Positions 24,833 to 34,041 are shown, counted from the stretch's first letter. The stretch is 64,000 bases of DNA from Dehalococcoidia bacterium (GCA_003562475.1 PWUU01000069.1:50981-114980); one strand, 5' to 3'. Program-made: numbers and translations. The notes: a model not told the origin generated them from the letters alone.

Positions 24833-26746
24833 ATGCCGAATCTGGCTAGACTGGCAACCGGCTCGTATCACCTGCTACAGGGGAACGAAGCCATCGCCCG
24901 AGGAGCCCTCGAGGCAGGAGTGCAGTATTGCGCTGCCTACCCGGGAACGCCCTCAACGGAAATTCTGACCAACTTTGCCGCCGTGGCCAAGGAAGCAGGA
25001 ATCTACGCTGAGTGGTCCGCCAATGAGAAGGTCGCCACCGAAGCGGCGCTCTCAGCTGCGTATGCCGGCCTCCGGTCCATCAGTTCAATGAAGAACGCCG
25101 GCCTTAACGTGGCGATGGATACGCTCCAGCACATTAACCTGGCGACACTGGGCGACCAGCGCGGCGCGATGCTGGTAGTGGTGGCGGACGACCCCCAATC
25201 GCATGCGAGCGGAGACGAGGAGGACACCCGCTGGGTCGCCCAGATGGCGAATGCACCGCTGCTGGAGCCTGCCAGCTTCCAGGAAGCGTACGAGATGACA
25301 AAGTACCTCTTCGATCTGTCCGAGGAGTTCCAGATTTTCTGCTGGCTCCGGGATTACACCCGTCTCGCACACGCACGGGGAAGGGTGCAGGTTGGTGAGT
25401 ACAAGAAGGCGAGCCGCAAGGCGAAGTTCGACCGGACCAAGATGTACACGCCGTACATTGCGCCTCCGAAGCACGCGATCCTGGTCGAGAAGATGGCGAA
25501 GATCCGTGAGCGCTTCGAGGAGTCTCCGTTCAACACTTATGAGGGCCCCGACAGCCCGGAGCTCCTCATAGTCTGTTGCGGCAGCGGCGCCCCCTGTTCC
25601 AGAGACGCGATTGAAGAGCTTCAGCTCGGCAAGAAGGTCGGCATCCTCAAGCTTGGCACCCTGTGGCCTTTCCCATCCCGCCTGGTTGTGTCACACATTC
25701 GGAAGGTCAAGCGCGTGCTCATAGTAGAAGAGGTGGACCCCTACGTAGAGACACACTCAAAGGCGGCGGTCGCCGATGCGAGACTCACGGAGGCGCCGGA
25801 GATCCTGGGAAGAGGGTCGGGACACATGAGCTATGTCGGAGAGAACAGCCCCGACAAGGTCATCGCTGCGCTGTGCCAGATCTTCGGTCTGAAGTACCAG
25901 GCACGGGATCCCGAGTACCAGGCCAAGCTCGACGAGATTGCGAGTAAGATGGTGATCAATCGTGGGCTCATCTGGTGCGCAGGCTGCCCGCACAGGGCCA
26001 GCTTCTACGCGCTCAGCAATGCGATTAAGCGAGATGGACGGAATGCGGTCGTCACCAGCGACATCGGCTGCTACACCATGGATGCGTTTCCTGATGGAAC
26101 GCAACTCACCAATACGCTGCACTGCATGGGCGGAGGTCTCGGCGAGGCGTGCGGCTTTGGACAGCTCAAGCAATTCGGCTTTGAGCAACCGGTGATCGGG
26201 ATCTGCGGGGATTCCACGTTCTACCACGCCTCGATTACGCCGCTGGTAAACGCCATCTACAACAAGGCGGATATGCTCGCCATCATCCTCGACAATTCGA
26301 TCACGGCGATGACCGGATTCCAGCCGCATGCAGGGACCGGACGGACGGCGACTCAGGACCCGACAACGATAGTGAGTGCGGAGGACCTGTGCCGGACGCT
26401 CGGGTGCCGTGTCGAGGTTATTGACCCGTTCGACACTAAGGCGACAACTGCCAGGATGCTGGAGCTACTGAAGGATGAGGACGGGGTGAGGGTCCTGATA
26501 CTCCGCCGTGCCTGCGAATTACTGCGCATGAGGCAGGAGAGACGGCACCCGTACAACGTGTGGGTTGATGCGGAGAAGTGTAAGGGCGATAAGTGCAACT
26601 TCTGCTACCGCATCCTGCAGTGCCCCGGCGTGGGCTACGACAAGTCGTCGGGCAAGGCGAAGATTCTCGCGGCTCTCTGTGCTGAGTGCGGCCTCTGTGC
26701 CGATCTCTGCCCGCACAAGGCGATCGCGAAGGAGGAACGAGCATGA
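24833..26746 (+). CDS. iorA: Indolepyruvate ferredoxin oxidoreductase subunit alpha
   Basis: IorA oxidatively decarboxylates aryl 2-oxoacids to aryl-acetyl-CoA, reducing ferredoxin, and is oxygen-sensitive. The 637-residue protein has an N-terminal pyrimidine-binding domain (YCAAYPGTPSTEIL), a thiamine diphosphate site (GICGDSTFYHASITPLVNA then NSITAMTGFQPH), and a C-terminal ferredoxin-like tail with two cysteine groups, CKGDKCNFCYRILQCPG and CAECGLCADLCP. It overlaps iorB by 4 bp (ATGA). It lies 66 bp downstream of the hydratase-family gene, and the pair may handle aromatic amino-acid derived oxoacids. Confidence 0.96.
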   Translation: MPNLARLATGSYHLLQGNEAIARGALEAGVQYCAAYPGTPSTEILTNFAAVAKEAGIYAEWSANEKVATEAALSAAYAGLRSISSMKNAGLNVAMDTLQHINLATLGDQRGAMLVVVADDPQSHASGDEEDTRWVAQMANAPLLEPASFQEAYEMTKYLFDLSEEFQIFCWLRDYTRLAHARGRVQVGEYKKASRKAKFDRTKMYTPYIAPPKHAILVEKMAKIRERFEESPFNTYEGPDSPELLIVCCGSGAPCSRDAIEELQLGKKVGILKLGTLWPFPSRLVVSHIRKVKRVLIVEEVDPYVETHSKAAVADARLTEAPEILGRGSGHMSYVGENSPDKVIAALCQIFGLKYQARDPEYQAKLDEIASKMVINRGLIWCAGCPHRASFYALSNAIKRDGRNAVVTSDIGCYTMDAFPDGTQLTNTLHCMGGGLGEACGFGQLKQFGFEQPVIGICGDSTFYHASITPLVNAIYNKADMLAIILDNSITAMTGFQPHAGTGRTATQDPTTIVSAEDLCRTLGCRVEVIDPFDTKATTARMLELLKDEDGVRVLILRRACELLRMRQERRHPYNVWVDAEKCKGDKCNFCYRILQCPGVGYDKSSGKAKILAALCAECGLCADLCPHKAIAKEERA

Positions 26747-27354
26747 TGGCTATCTCTGCTGATCCCTTGAACCTCATCATTTGTGGTGTCGGCGGACAGG
26801 GAAACATATTGCTGTCCGGCATGGTCGGCAGTGCATACATTAAGAAGGGCGGGTTTGCGACGATTGGAGAGACGTTTGGCGCGGCCCAGCGTGGCGGTGC
26901 AGTGTTCAGCAGTGTCAGGGTCTCTCAGAAGCGTGAGTACGGCCCGTTGATGCCCGAGGGCAAGGCACACCTCATCATAGGGCTGGAGCCCCTCGAGACA
27001 CTTCGCATGCTGCAGAAGTACGGCAACCCCGGCACTGTGTGCGTCAGCAACGAATACCCGGTGGTTCCGGCGGGTGTATCCGCTAACCGCGACTCGTATC
27101 CCGACCTGGACGAGCTTAAAGGGGCGATCTCGGCTCTGACGAAGAAAACCTGGTTCCTCGATGCAACAGGCATCGCGCTCGAGCTCGGCGCGCCCATCGC
27201 CATGAATATCGTAATGATTGGCGCCGTACTGGGTACCGGCCAGCTCACTCTGAGCGAAGACGACATAAAGGCCGAACTCCAGGCAAGCCTGCCCCCTGAC
27301 CGGCTGGAACTCAACTACGAGGCGCTCGCGAGGGGCATGAAGACTGTTGCCTAG
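26743..27354 (+). CDS. iorB: Indolepyruvate ferredoxin oxidoreductase subunit beta
   Basis: This is the gamma-domain subunit of the 2-oxoacid oxidoreductase, which partners IorA and binds CoA. The 203-residue protein starts MMAISADPLNLIICGVGGQG, with the family glycine motif GVGGQGNILLSGM and GETFGAAQRGGAVFSSVR. ATG 26743 overlaps the iorA stop as ATGA. An in-frame ATG at 26686 would lie inside iorA and adds a non-family N-terminus. hisS follows 37 bp downstream. Confidence 0.94.
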   Translation: MMAISADPLNLIICGVGGQGNILLSGMVGSAYIKKGGFATIGETFGAAQRGGAVFSSVRVSQKREYGPLMPEGKAHLIIGLEPLETLRMLQKYGNPGTVCVSNEYPVVPAGVSANRDSYPDLDELKGAISALTKKTWFLDATGIALELGAPIAMNIVMIGAVLGTGQLTLSEDDIKAELQASLPPDRLELNYEALARGMKTVA

Positions 27355-27391
27355 CACCATTTCTGCGATAAAGGAGCGCTGCTGAGCGGTC

Positions 27392-28645
27392 GTGTACAGG
27401 GCACCCAGGGGAACAGTCGACATACTTCCGGCAGAGCAGGCGTACTGGACACTTGTCCATACGCGTGCTGCTGAAGTCTGTCGCCTGTATGGCTACGAGC
27501 GAATCGACACCCCCGTATTCGAGGATTACGGACTCTTTGCCAGGACTGATGCCAAGGGCACCGACCTGGTCGAAAAGGAGATGTACGTCTTCGAGGACCG
27601 GAGCGGACAGAAGCTCACGTTGCGTGCGGAGAACACCGCGCCCGTGTGCCGGGCCTATGTCGAGCACGGGATGTTCAACCTTCCGCAACCAGTGCGACTC
27701 TACTATGTTGGCCCGACGTTTCGCTACGAACGGCCACAGGCTGGCAGATACCGGCAGCACCATCAGTTTGGCTGCGAGGCAGTGGGGGATGCCGCAGCGA
27801 CCCTCGATGTCGAGGGTATCGAGCTGGCGCTCCGATTTCTCTCGTCTCTGGGGCTCCAGCAGCTATCGGTATTTCTGAACAGCATCGGCTGCAGGGAGTG
27901 CCAGCCGAAGTACGTAGAGATCTTGCGCCACCACTACCAGGCAGTCAGCACGAGGGTCTGTGACGATTGCCGCATACGCATGATTCGCAACCCGTTAAGG
28001 CTCCTGGACTGCAAGGAGCCCGGGTGCAAGGCCATCGCCGATGCGGCTCCACATACCTCAGACTATCTCTGCACAGAATGCGAGGCACACTTTGGCGAGG
28101 TGCAGGAGCACTTGCGCCTGCTGGAGATTCCGTTCACACTGAACCACAAGCTGGTTCGGGGGCTGGACTACTATACACGTACCGTATATGAGATACAGCC
28201 ACAGCGGGAGGCGGGTCAAAGCGCCATCGTTGGCGGTGGCAGGTACGATGGACTTATCGAGCAGATCGGCGGCCGCCCGACGCCGGCTGTGGGTTTCGCA
28301 ACAGGGCTCGAGCGAATAATCCTCAACCTCAAGGAGCAGGGCATCGAAGCACCTCCCGTGGGGGCGCCAGGTGTGTACGTCGCTCACATAGGTGATGCGG
28401 CGCGACGAACAGCCCTATCCGTGAGCAAGCGGCTTCGCGATTCGCACGTCGGTGTCATCACCTCCACCGGAGGGAAGAGCCTGAAGTCTCAGTTACGCCA
28501 TGCGAACTCCCTCGGTGTCCGTTACGCTGTAATCCTTGGCGACAACGAAGTGCAGAGACACGAGGTTGTGCTTCGCGACATGGCCGCAAACGTGCAGGAA
28601 ACTCTGCCCCAGGGAACGCTTCTCTCCCGTCTTCAGTACGGCTAG
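27392..28645 (+). CDS. hisS: Histidine--tRNA ligase
   Basis: This class II synthetase charges tRNA-His. The 417-residue protein shows motif 1 region APRGTVDILP, motif 2 YYVGPTFRYERPQAGRYRQHHQ, the histidine-specific LVRGLDYYTRTVYEI, and motif 3 PAVGFATGLERIILNL, followed by the C-terminal anticodon-binding domain. Cysteine pairs in the insertion domain (CRECQ, CDDC, CTEC) are usual for this bacterial type. Start is GTG 27392. No T-box leader was recognised upstream. Confidence 0.97.
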   Translation: MYRAPRGTVDILPAEQAYWTLVHTRAAEVCRLYGYERIDTPVFEDYGLFARTDAKGTDLVEKEMYVFEDRSGQKLTLRAENTAPVCRAYVEHGMFNLPQPVRLYYVGPTFRYERPQAGRYRQHHQFGCEAVGDAAATLDVEGIELALRFLSSLGLQQLSVFLNSIGCRECQPKYVEILRHHYQAVSTRVCDDCRIRMIRNPLRLLDCKEPGCKAIADAAPHTSDYLCTECEAHFGEVQEHLRLLEIPFTLNHKLVRGLDYYTRTVYEIQPQREAGQSAIVGGGRYDGLIEQIGGRPTPAVGFATGLERIILNLKEQGIEAPPVGAPGVYVAHIGDAARRTALSVSKRLRDSHVGVITSTGGKSLKSQLRHANSLGVRYAVILGDNEVQRHEVVLRDMAANVQETLPQGTLLSRLQYG

Positions 28646-28693
28646 CCACACACAAGGCCGTTCGGCGTCTTCGTATCCGCGAGGCGGTCCTTG

Positions 28694-28702
28694 TGGTATA
28701 CT
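28694..28702 (+). promoter_or_regulatory. Extended -10 upstream of gyrB
   Basis: The site reads TG-G-TATACT. Transcription from near 28709 would leave about 100 nt before ATG 28813. The -35 region is poor, as at other extended -10 sites in the window. Confidence 0.5.
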
Positions 28703-28812
28703 TTACCTGTGTTGCCAGCTACGGCGATCTTGCCCTTCGGCGCTCTCAACAGTAATGGTGTCCGCCTCTTGTGGAGAATCGTAGTCCTGTAACCATCGAG
28801 GAATTCCTGCGC

Positions 28813-30729
28813 ATGTCGACCACCGAAAACGAAAGAATAGGCCGCCGGGACTACACGTCCAGTGACATACAGATACTTGATGAAATAGAGGCTGTACGCC
28901 TGCGTCCGGGCATGTACATCGGCGGAACCGGGGTCGAAGGCCTCCAGCACCTGCTGTACGAGATCGTGTACAACAGCATCGATGAGGCGCTCGCGGGATA
29001 CTGTGACCGCATCGAGGTGGTCATCCACGAAGACAACAGCATAACCGTCAGTGACAACGGGCGCGGCATACCTGTCGAGCTCATACCATCAGCAGACATC
29101 ACCGCGCTGGAAGCCGTGATGACGAGACTTCACGCGGGCGGTAAGTTCGGGAACCACCTGTACAACGTTTCCAGCGGTCTCCATGGCGTCGGCGCATCCG
29201 TCGTCAATGCGCTCTCACAGCAGATGCGTGTTGAGGTCCGGCGTGATGGCAATATTTACCTCCAGGAGTACGTCCGTGGCATCCCCACCTGCGACATCAC
29301 CATAATCGGGGAGTGTGATACCACGGGCACGCGTGTCACGTTCCGGGCGGACCCGGAGATATTTGAGGATATCAACTACAACTTCGCCACGACATGCCAG
29401 CGCCTGCGGGAGATGACCTTTCTCAACAAGGGCATTACCGTTCGCCTCACTGACTGCCGTATCAACGAAGAGTGTACGTACTACTTTGAGGGAGGCATTG
29501 CCAGTTACGTGCGCCGACTCAGTCACGACAAGAATGTCATTCATTCCCGTCCCATCCACCTCTCCGGGGTTGCGGATGCATCGTCGGTCGAGGTCGCCAT
29601 GCAATACAACGACGGAATGGCGGAGAACGTCATCTCGTTCGCAAACTGCGTGAACACCCGAGACGGCGGAACGCATCTGACAGGATTTCGTTCCGCACTG
29701 ACGCGGGTTCTCACCGAGTATCTCCGTAAGAGCAAGCTCACCAGGGACAGTGACCCGGGCTTGAGCGGCGATGATGTCCGGCAGGGGCTGGTGGCTGTGG
29801 TGAGCGTGAAGCTCGCTAACCCACAGTTCGAAGGGCAGACCAAGGCGAAACTGGGCAACCCGGAGGTCAGAAGCCACGTCGAGTCCATCGTCGCAGACCA
29901 GCTTGGACTCTACCTCGAGCAGCATCCTGACGAAGCCCGCCAGATCATCGAGAAGTGTCTGGTCTCGGCGCGGGCGCGAGAGGCCGCACGCAAGGCGAGA
30001 GAGCTCGTATTCAAGAAGAGCACGTTCGATGCCTCTACGCTCCCTGGAAAACTCGCCGACTGCTCCGAGAAGAACCCCGAGTCCTGTGAACTGTACCTCG
30101 TCGAGGGAGACTCCGCAGGAGGCTCGGCAAAACAGGGGCGCGACCGCCGCTTCCAGGCCATTCTACCGCTCCGGGGGAAGATCCTTAATGTCGAGAAGGC
30201 CCCGAAGGACAAGATCCTCGCACACGAGGAAATCCGGGCCCTGGCGACAGCGCTGAGGGCAGGCGCAGATGGTCTTGATCTCAGTAAGCTGCGCTATCAT
30301 CGAATCATCATCATGACGGATGCGGACGTTGACGGCGCCCACATTCGCACACTCTTACTCACGTTCTTCTACCGGCACATGCCCGAGCTTATCGAGGAGG
30401 GACACCTCTACATCGCGCAGCCACCGCTCTACAGGGTTCATGCCGGCAAGCGTGAGAGGTGGGTCTACACAGAGGAACAGAAGAACGAGGCGGTTCAGAC
30501 GCTCGGCGGCAAGGCAGAGGTGCAGCGCTACAAAGGTCTTGGTGAGATGAGCCCGGAGCAACTCTGGGCAACAACCATGAATCCGGACTCCAGAACGCTG
30601 CTGCGGGTCGAAATAGAAGACAGCGCTGCGGCAAATGAGGCCTTCCAGGTGTTGATGGGAAGTGACGTAGAACCGCGAAAGAATTTTATTCAGGATCACG
30701 CGGAATCAGTCGAGAACCTCGACGTCTAG
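28813..30729 (+). CDS. gyrB: DNA gyrase subunit B
   Basis: This is the ATPase subunit of gyrase. The 638-residue protein has the GHKL ATPase domain (VYNSIDEALAGYCD, SDNGRGIPV, SSGLHGVGASVVNALS), a transducer domain, and the TOPRIM domain (YLVEGDSAGGSAKQGRDRR, and MTDADVDGAHIRTLLLTFF). It ends with the GyrB-type tail NFIQDHAESVENLDV. ATG 28813 is preferred because GAGGAA lies 9 bp upstream; a GTG in the same frame at 28771 lacks an RBS. The stop shares a CTAG with the convergent nadD stop. Confidence 0.96.
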   Translation: MSTTENERIGRRDYTSSDIQILDEIEAVRLRPGMYIGGTGVEGLQHLLYEIVYNSIDEALAGYCDRIEVVIHEDNSITVSDNGRGIPVELIPSADITALEAVMTRLHAGGKFGNHLYNVSSGLHGVGASVVNALSQQMRVEVRRDGNIYLQEYVRGIPTCDITIIGECDTTGTRVTFRADPEIFEDINYNFATTCQRLREMTFLNKGITVRLTDCRINEECTYYFEGGIASYVRRLSHDKNVIHSRPIHLSGVADASSVEVAMQYNDGMAENVISFANCVNTRDGGTHLTGFRSALTRVLTEYLRKSKLTRDSDPGLSGDDVRQGLVAVVSVKLANPQFEGQTKAKLGNPEVRSHVESIVADQLGLYLEQHPDEARQIIEKCLVSARAREAARKARELVFKKSTFDASTLPGKLADCSEKNPESCELYLVEGDSAGGSAKQGRDRRFQAILPLRGKILNVEKAPKDKILAHEEIRALATALRAGADGLDLSKLRYHRIIIMTDADVDGAHIRTLLLTFFYRHMPELIEEGHLYIAQPPLYRVHAGKRERWVYTEEQKNEAVQTLGGKAEVQRYKGLGEMSPEQLWATTMNPDSRTLLRVEIEDSAAANEAFQVLMGSDVEPRKNFIQDHAESVENLDV

Positions 30730-31337
30730 GAATCGCGCTGCCGGTAAAGCCCGTGGGCGATGATGTATCTTTCCACCTCTCCAGGCACCAGATAGTCTAT
30801 CGGCAGGCCGCGAGATAGTCGGTCACGTATTCCAGACGAGCTGATTCCTATCATGGGAGAGTCGAGAACAACCACGTTGTCTTTCGACATTCCTTCGATC
30901 TTCGATGCCACTTCGCCGAACTCCGGTAGATTGGCGCCCAATCTTGGCACCACCACCAGTCGGGACAGCTGCACCAGTCTCTCCGGTTCCTTCCACAGCG
31001 GCAGGTCAACAAAGCTATCCAGCCCGAGAATGAGATACAACTCCTGGTTCCTGAACTTCCTCCGGAAATCATCCAGCGTATCCACCGTGTAGGAAGGCCC
31101 TCCCCGCTCAACTTCTATGGTACACACCTCAAAATGGGCATGCTTCGCTATCGCGAGACGGACCATTTCCACTCTGTAGCTCGCCGGCGTTACCTCATGG
31201 TGAACCTTCAACCATGGATTTCCGGCAGGAACAAAGACAACACGCTCCAGCGACAGACGTATACGGGCTTCCTCAGCAATAAAGACATGGCCTACATGGA
31301 CCGGGTCGAATGTGCCACCGAGAAGACCAACCCTCAT
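30726..31337 (-). CDS. nadD: Nicotinate-nucleotide adenylyltransferase
   Basis: NadD converts nicotinate mononucleotide to deamido-NAD in NAD synthesis. The start MRVGLLGGTFDPVHVGHVFIAEEA carries the nucleotidyltransferase GGTFDPxHxGH motif (shown in part), and ISSSGIRDRLSRG near the C-terminus is the second ATP-site motif. The 203-residue length fits from ATG 31337. A longer frame to 31463 adds an unrelated Thr-rich N-terminus and crosses a predicted promoter, so it is rejected. The gene is convergent with gyrB. Confidence 0.95.
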   Translation of the reverse strand: MRVGLLGGTFDPVHVGHVFIAEEARIRLSLERVVFVPAGNPWLKVHHEVTPASYRVEMVRLAIAKHAHFEVCTIEVERGGPSYTVDTLDDFRRKFRNQELYLILGLDSFVDLPLWKEPERLVQLSRLVVVPRLGANLPEFGEVASKIEGMSKDNVVVLDSPMIGISSSGIRDRLSRGLPIDYLVPGEVERYIIAHGLYRQRDS

Positions 31338-31538
31338 CGTTCTTACCTGTTCCTGATAGTAAACAGTAAAATATGGAGTGGTGATTATAACAGTAGTGAG
31401 GATGGTAGTAACCGTCAGGTCTTGCAGGAAGCAAGAATGAACACGCACACGTTGTGAGCCCACAACTTGTTATCAAGATAGCTCAGCCGGTTATCGACAT
31501 GGTCAGATGGGCCAATCACCGGCACATCAACAACCTGT
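31338..31538. other. Gap between nadD and dnaA; possible replication origin segment
   Basis: This 201-bp gap downstream of dnaA is more AT-rich on its nadD side (around 31350-31400). It holds a DnaA-box-like TTATCGACA at 31491-31499 (8 of 9 to TTATCCACA) and a weaker TTATCAAGA at 31470-31478. There is also a small hairpin GTTGTG-AGCC-CACAAC at 31451-31466. Origins often lie next to dnaA, but a cluster of strong boxes is lacking, so this is only a candidate. Confidence 0.3.
31384..31392 (-). promoter_or_regulatory. Extended -10 upstream of nadD
   Basis: On the minus strand the site reads TG-T-TATAAT. The predicted start near 31377 leaves a leader of about 40 nt to ATG 31337. No -35 match is present. 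Confidence 0.5.
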
Positions 31539-32870
31539 CTACATGTCTTGTGAGTCGGGAAGCTGACTGGAGATCCGCGAAAGCTGTCTTGCCAGCTTCG
31601 GGTTACGGGTGAGCTCGAGTGCGATCCTGTTGTACCCGTGGAGAACGGTTGCGTGATTACGATTACCCAGCTCTCGTCCGATTTCTGAGAAGGAGCTCCC
31701 GGTGTGTTTGCGCATGAGATACATGGCAACATGCCGTGCAAACGCAGTCCTCTTATCACGTTTCTTGGAAATGAGGTTATCGACCGGCGCGTCAAACAAG
31801 TCGGCCACGGCATGAATAATTGCCTTGCCGGCGCCTGAGGTGGATATGCTCGTGAGTAGCCTGTGGACAGACTGTGCAGTGATGGGGTCCCCGGAGATAC
31901 GAGCCTGAGCCGACAGGTAGACAATTGCTCCTTCCAGTTGGCGCATATTGCCACGTACCTCTTCGGCCAGCAGCCGCACTGCATCGGCCGGGACCTCGAT
32001 GTCGGAATCGGCGGCTCTCGCCCTGAGGAAGCTGATTCGAGAGTCGAGATCGGGTGGCTGTATGCAGGCGACCATGCCACTCTCAAGGCGGCTTCGGAGC
32101 TTCTCCGAGAGGAATTGAATGTCACGTGGATGATGGTCGCCCGCGACAGCGATCAGGCAGTTTCTCTGGTGCAGCTCATCGAAAACATGGTAGAAGCAGT
32201 GCTGGGTCTGGCGTTTACCGGCGAGGAACTGAAGGTCATCGAAGAGAAACAGCGATAGCGCCTTGAACCGCGCGTGGAACTCCTCCACGCGCTTCTGCTT
32301 CACTGCCATGACAAATTCGTCGGTAAATCGCTCGGCGGTGGTGTAGCGGACCCCCCTGCCGCTCCGCTCCGCACTGCGTGCAATTGCCTGCAGTAGATGC
32401 GTCTTACCCTGGCCGGTACCGCCGTAAATGTAGAGAGGGTTGAAGGTACTCAGCGGATTCTCGGCTATCTCAAGTGCGGTTGCATAAGCCAGCCGGTTAC
32501 AGGATCCTACAATGAAATTGTCGAAGGTGCACCGGGAGTGGTTGTGGTCGATGGATGCTGGTGAGACCACGCCGCCGTCAGCGACTGCCCCGCTTGAGAG
32601 AGTCGGCTGGCGAAGATGGGAACCATCGGACACGCAGAACTCGATCTGTGTATCGGTCCCTGTGACATGACTGAGCGTCTTCCTGGTCAATGAATGAAGA
32701 CGCCTTGTGAGCCACTCGGCCACAAAGGCGCTGGGGGTACCGACGACGAACACACCGTCGTCGAAGGATATGCCCTGGCTATTGCGAAGCCAGGTGTTGA
32801 AGTTCGCACGGCTTACTTGCGTTTGCAGTTCACCCAACGTCTTCTGCCAGATGTCGTGCGCGGACTCCAA
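31539..32870 (-). CDS. dnaA: Chromosomal replication initiator protein DnaA, variant box-recognition loop
   Basis: DnaA opens the replication origin. The 443-residue protein has the N-terminal domain (WQKTLGELQTQVSRANFNTWL), the AAA+ domain with Walker A GGTGQGKTHLL and Walker B LFLFDDLQFLAGK, and the C-terminal DNA-binding domain. In the box-contact loop the usual GGRDHTTV reads GNRNHATV, so the positions equal to E. coli Asp433 and Thr435 are Asn405 and Ala407, while His406 is kept. This may change DnaA-box preference. The TTG start follows GGAGGTG by 5 bp. dnaN is not adjacent, unlike in many bacteria. Confidence 0.95.
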   Translation of the reverse strand: MESAHDIWQKTLGELQTQVSRANFNTWLRNSQGISFDDGVFVVGTPSAFVAEWLTRRLHSLTRKTLSHVTGTDTQIEFCVSDGSHLRQPTLSSGAVADGGVVSPASIDHNHSRCTFDNFIVGSCNRLAYATALEIAENPLSTFNPLYIYGGTGQGKTHLLQAIARSAERSGRGVRYTTAERFTDEFVMAVKQKRVEEFHARFKALSLFLFDDLQFLAGKRQTQHCFYHVFDELHQRNCLIAVAGDHHPRDIQFLSEKLRSRLESGMVACIQPPDLDSRISFLRARAADSDIEVPADAVRLLAEEVRGNMRQLEGAIVYLSAQARISGDPITAQSVHRLLTSISTSGAGKAIIHAVADLFDAPVDNLISKKRDKRTAFARHVAMYLMRKHTGSSFSEIGRELGNRNHATVLHGYNRIALELTRNPKLARQLSRISSQLPDSQDM

Positions 32871-33025
32871 CTACACCTCCAATAGCATCAATAAAGATGC
32901 GTATACCCAAAGAACGACCGGATCGAAAGAGTCAGGTCAAGAATGTGTGAAACAACACTGGAACTAGCGGGATAAAGAGCATGAAAGTAATCTAGCAAAG
33001 GGGTTTTAGCTTCTCTAGGGAACCT

Positions 33026-33054
33026 TTGACATAAAGGACCAAATCCTCGAAAAT
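33026..33054 (+). promoter_or_regulatory. fmt promoter
   Basis: A perfect TTGACA at 33026-33031 and GAAAAT at 33049-33054 are 17 bp apart. Transcription should begin near 33061, only about three bases before the GTG start of fmt, and no RBS is visible, so the message may be leaderless. Confidence 0.5.
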
Positions 33055-33063
33055 GTTTTCCGC

Positions 33064-34017
33064 GTGAATGCACGAGTGGTCTTCATGGGCACCCCGTACT
33101 TTAGTGTTCCTATACTAAAGTCTCTCGTGCAAAGTACCCACGAAGTAGTAGCGGTGTACACCCGTCCGGATCGCCCTGCGGGGCGGGGCAGGCGCCTTGT
33201 GCCGTCCCCTGTGAAACGTGCGGCGCTCCTGGAGCACATTCGGGTAGTAGCCCCGGACACACTCAGAGACGAGGGAAGTGTACGAGAGCTGGCCAAACTG
33301 AAGCCTGACCTGGTCGTGGTGGCGGCATTTGCCTACTTGCTGCCACCGCCCATCCTGAGCGTACCGCCCCATGGCTGCCTGAATGTACATCCATCGCTTC
33401 TCCCCCGTCATCGCGGACCATCTCCGGTGGCATCGGCGCTTCTGTGTGGGGATACCGAGACCGGAGTGACGATAATGCTGATGGATGAAGGACTGGATAC
33501 GGGGCCGGTTCTGAGCCAGAAAAGAGTACCAATTGAGGACGAGGACACGACCGGCACGTTGACTGAGCGGCTGGCGGAAGAGGGGGCGGAACTACTGGTT
33601 GGCACAATAGACAGGTGGCTCGACGGAACCCTGACAGCACAACCGCAGGACGAGGATGCGGTGTTGTACAGTGGCAGGATTACGCCTCACGATGGGCGTC
33701 TTGACTGGTCGCTGTCCGCTGAGACACTCTGGCGGCAGGTGCGGGCGTATCATCCGTGGCCGGGCAGCCACACGTCCTGGAGAGGGCGACGGTTGAAGGT
33801 GCACCGTGCCGTACCGCTGCCGGTAGAATCGTCCTGCCCGGAAGGCACAATAGTGCGAGTGGTGCACTCTGGATCGTCGTGGATTGGCGTTCAGACAGGC
33901 AAGGGAGTGCTCGGGCTCCGCACAGTGCAACTGGAAGGCAAGCGCGAGGTCGCGGTTGAAGATTTCGTGCGCGGCTACAGGAATTTTGTCGGTTCGTCCC
34001 TCGAATCTCAGCTGTAG
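33064..34017 (+). CDS. fmt: Methionyl-tRNA formyltransferase
   Basis: The enzyme formylates initiator Met-tRNA from 10-formyl-tetrahydrofolate. The 317-residue protein starts with VVFMGTPYFSVPIL and holds the catalytic NVHPSLLPRHRGPSP segment with the Asn/His pair, followed by DEGLDTGPVL. The C-terminal OB-like domain includes WRGRRLKVHRA. The GTG at 33064 is used; the promoter lies immediately upstream. No def gene is adjacent. Confidence 0.96.
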   Translation: MNARVVFMGTPYFSVPILKSLVQSTHEVVAVYTRPDRPAGRGRRLVPSPVKRAALLEHIRVVAPDTLRDEGSVRELAKLKPDLVVVAAFAYLLPPPILSVPPHGCLNVHPSLLPRHRGPSPVASALLCGDTETGVTIMLMDEGLDTGPVLSQKRVPIEDEDTTGTLTERLAEEGAELLVGTIDRWLDGTLTAQPQDEDAVLYSGRITPHDGRLDWSLSAETLWRQVRAYHPWPGSHTSWRGRRLKVHRAVPLPVESSCPEGTIVRVVHSGSSWIGVQTGKGVLGLRTVQLEGKREVAVEDFVRGYRNFVGSSLESQL

Positions 34018-34041
34018 CGTCCAGGAACAGGAGTTGAGTCG

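Noticed and set aside
27355..27391. T-box or other leader before hisS (also considered before glyQS and lysS-serS)
   Set aside because: The spaces are short or lack a T-box sequence and specifier stem, so no leader riboswitch can be supported.
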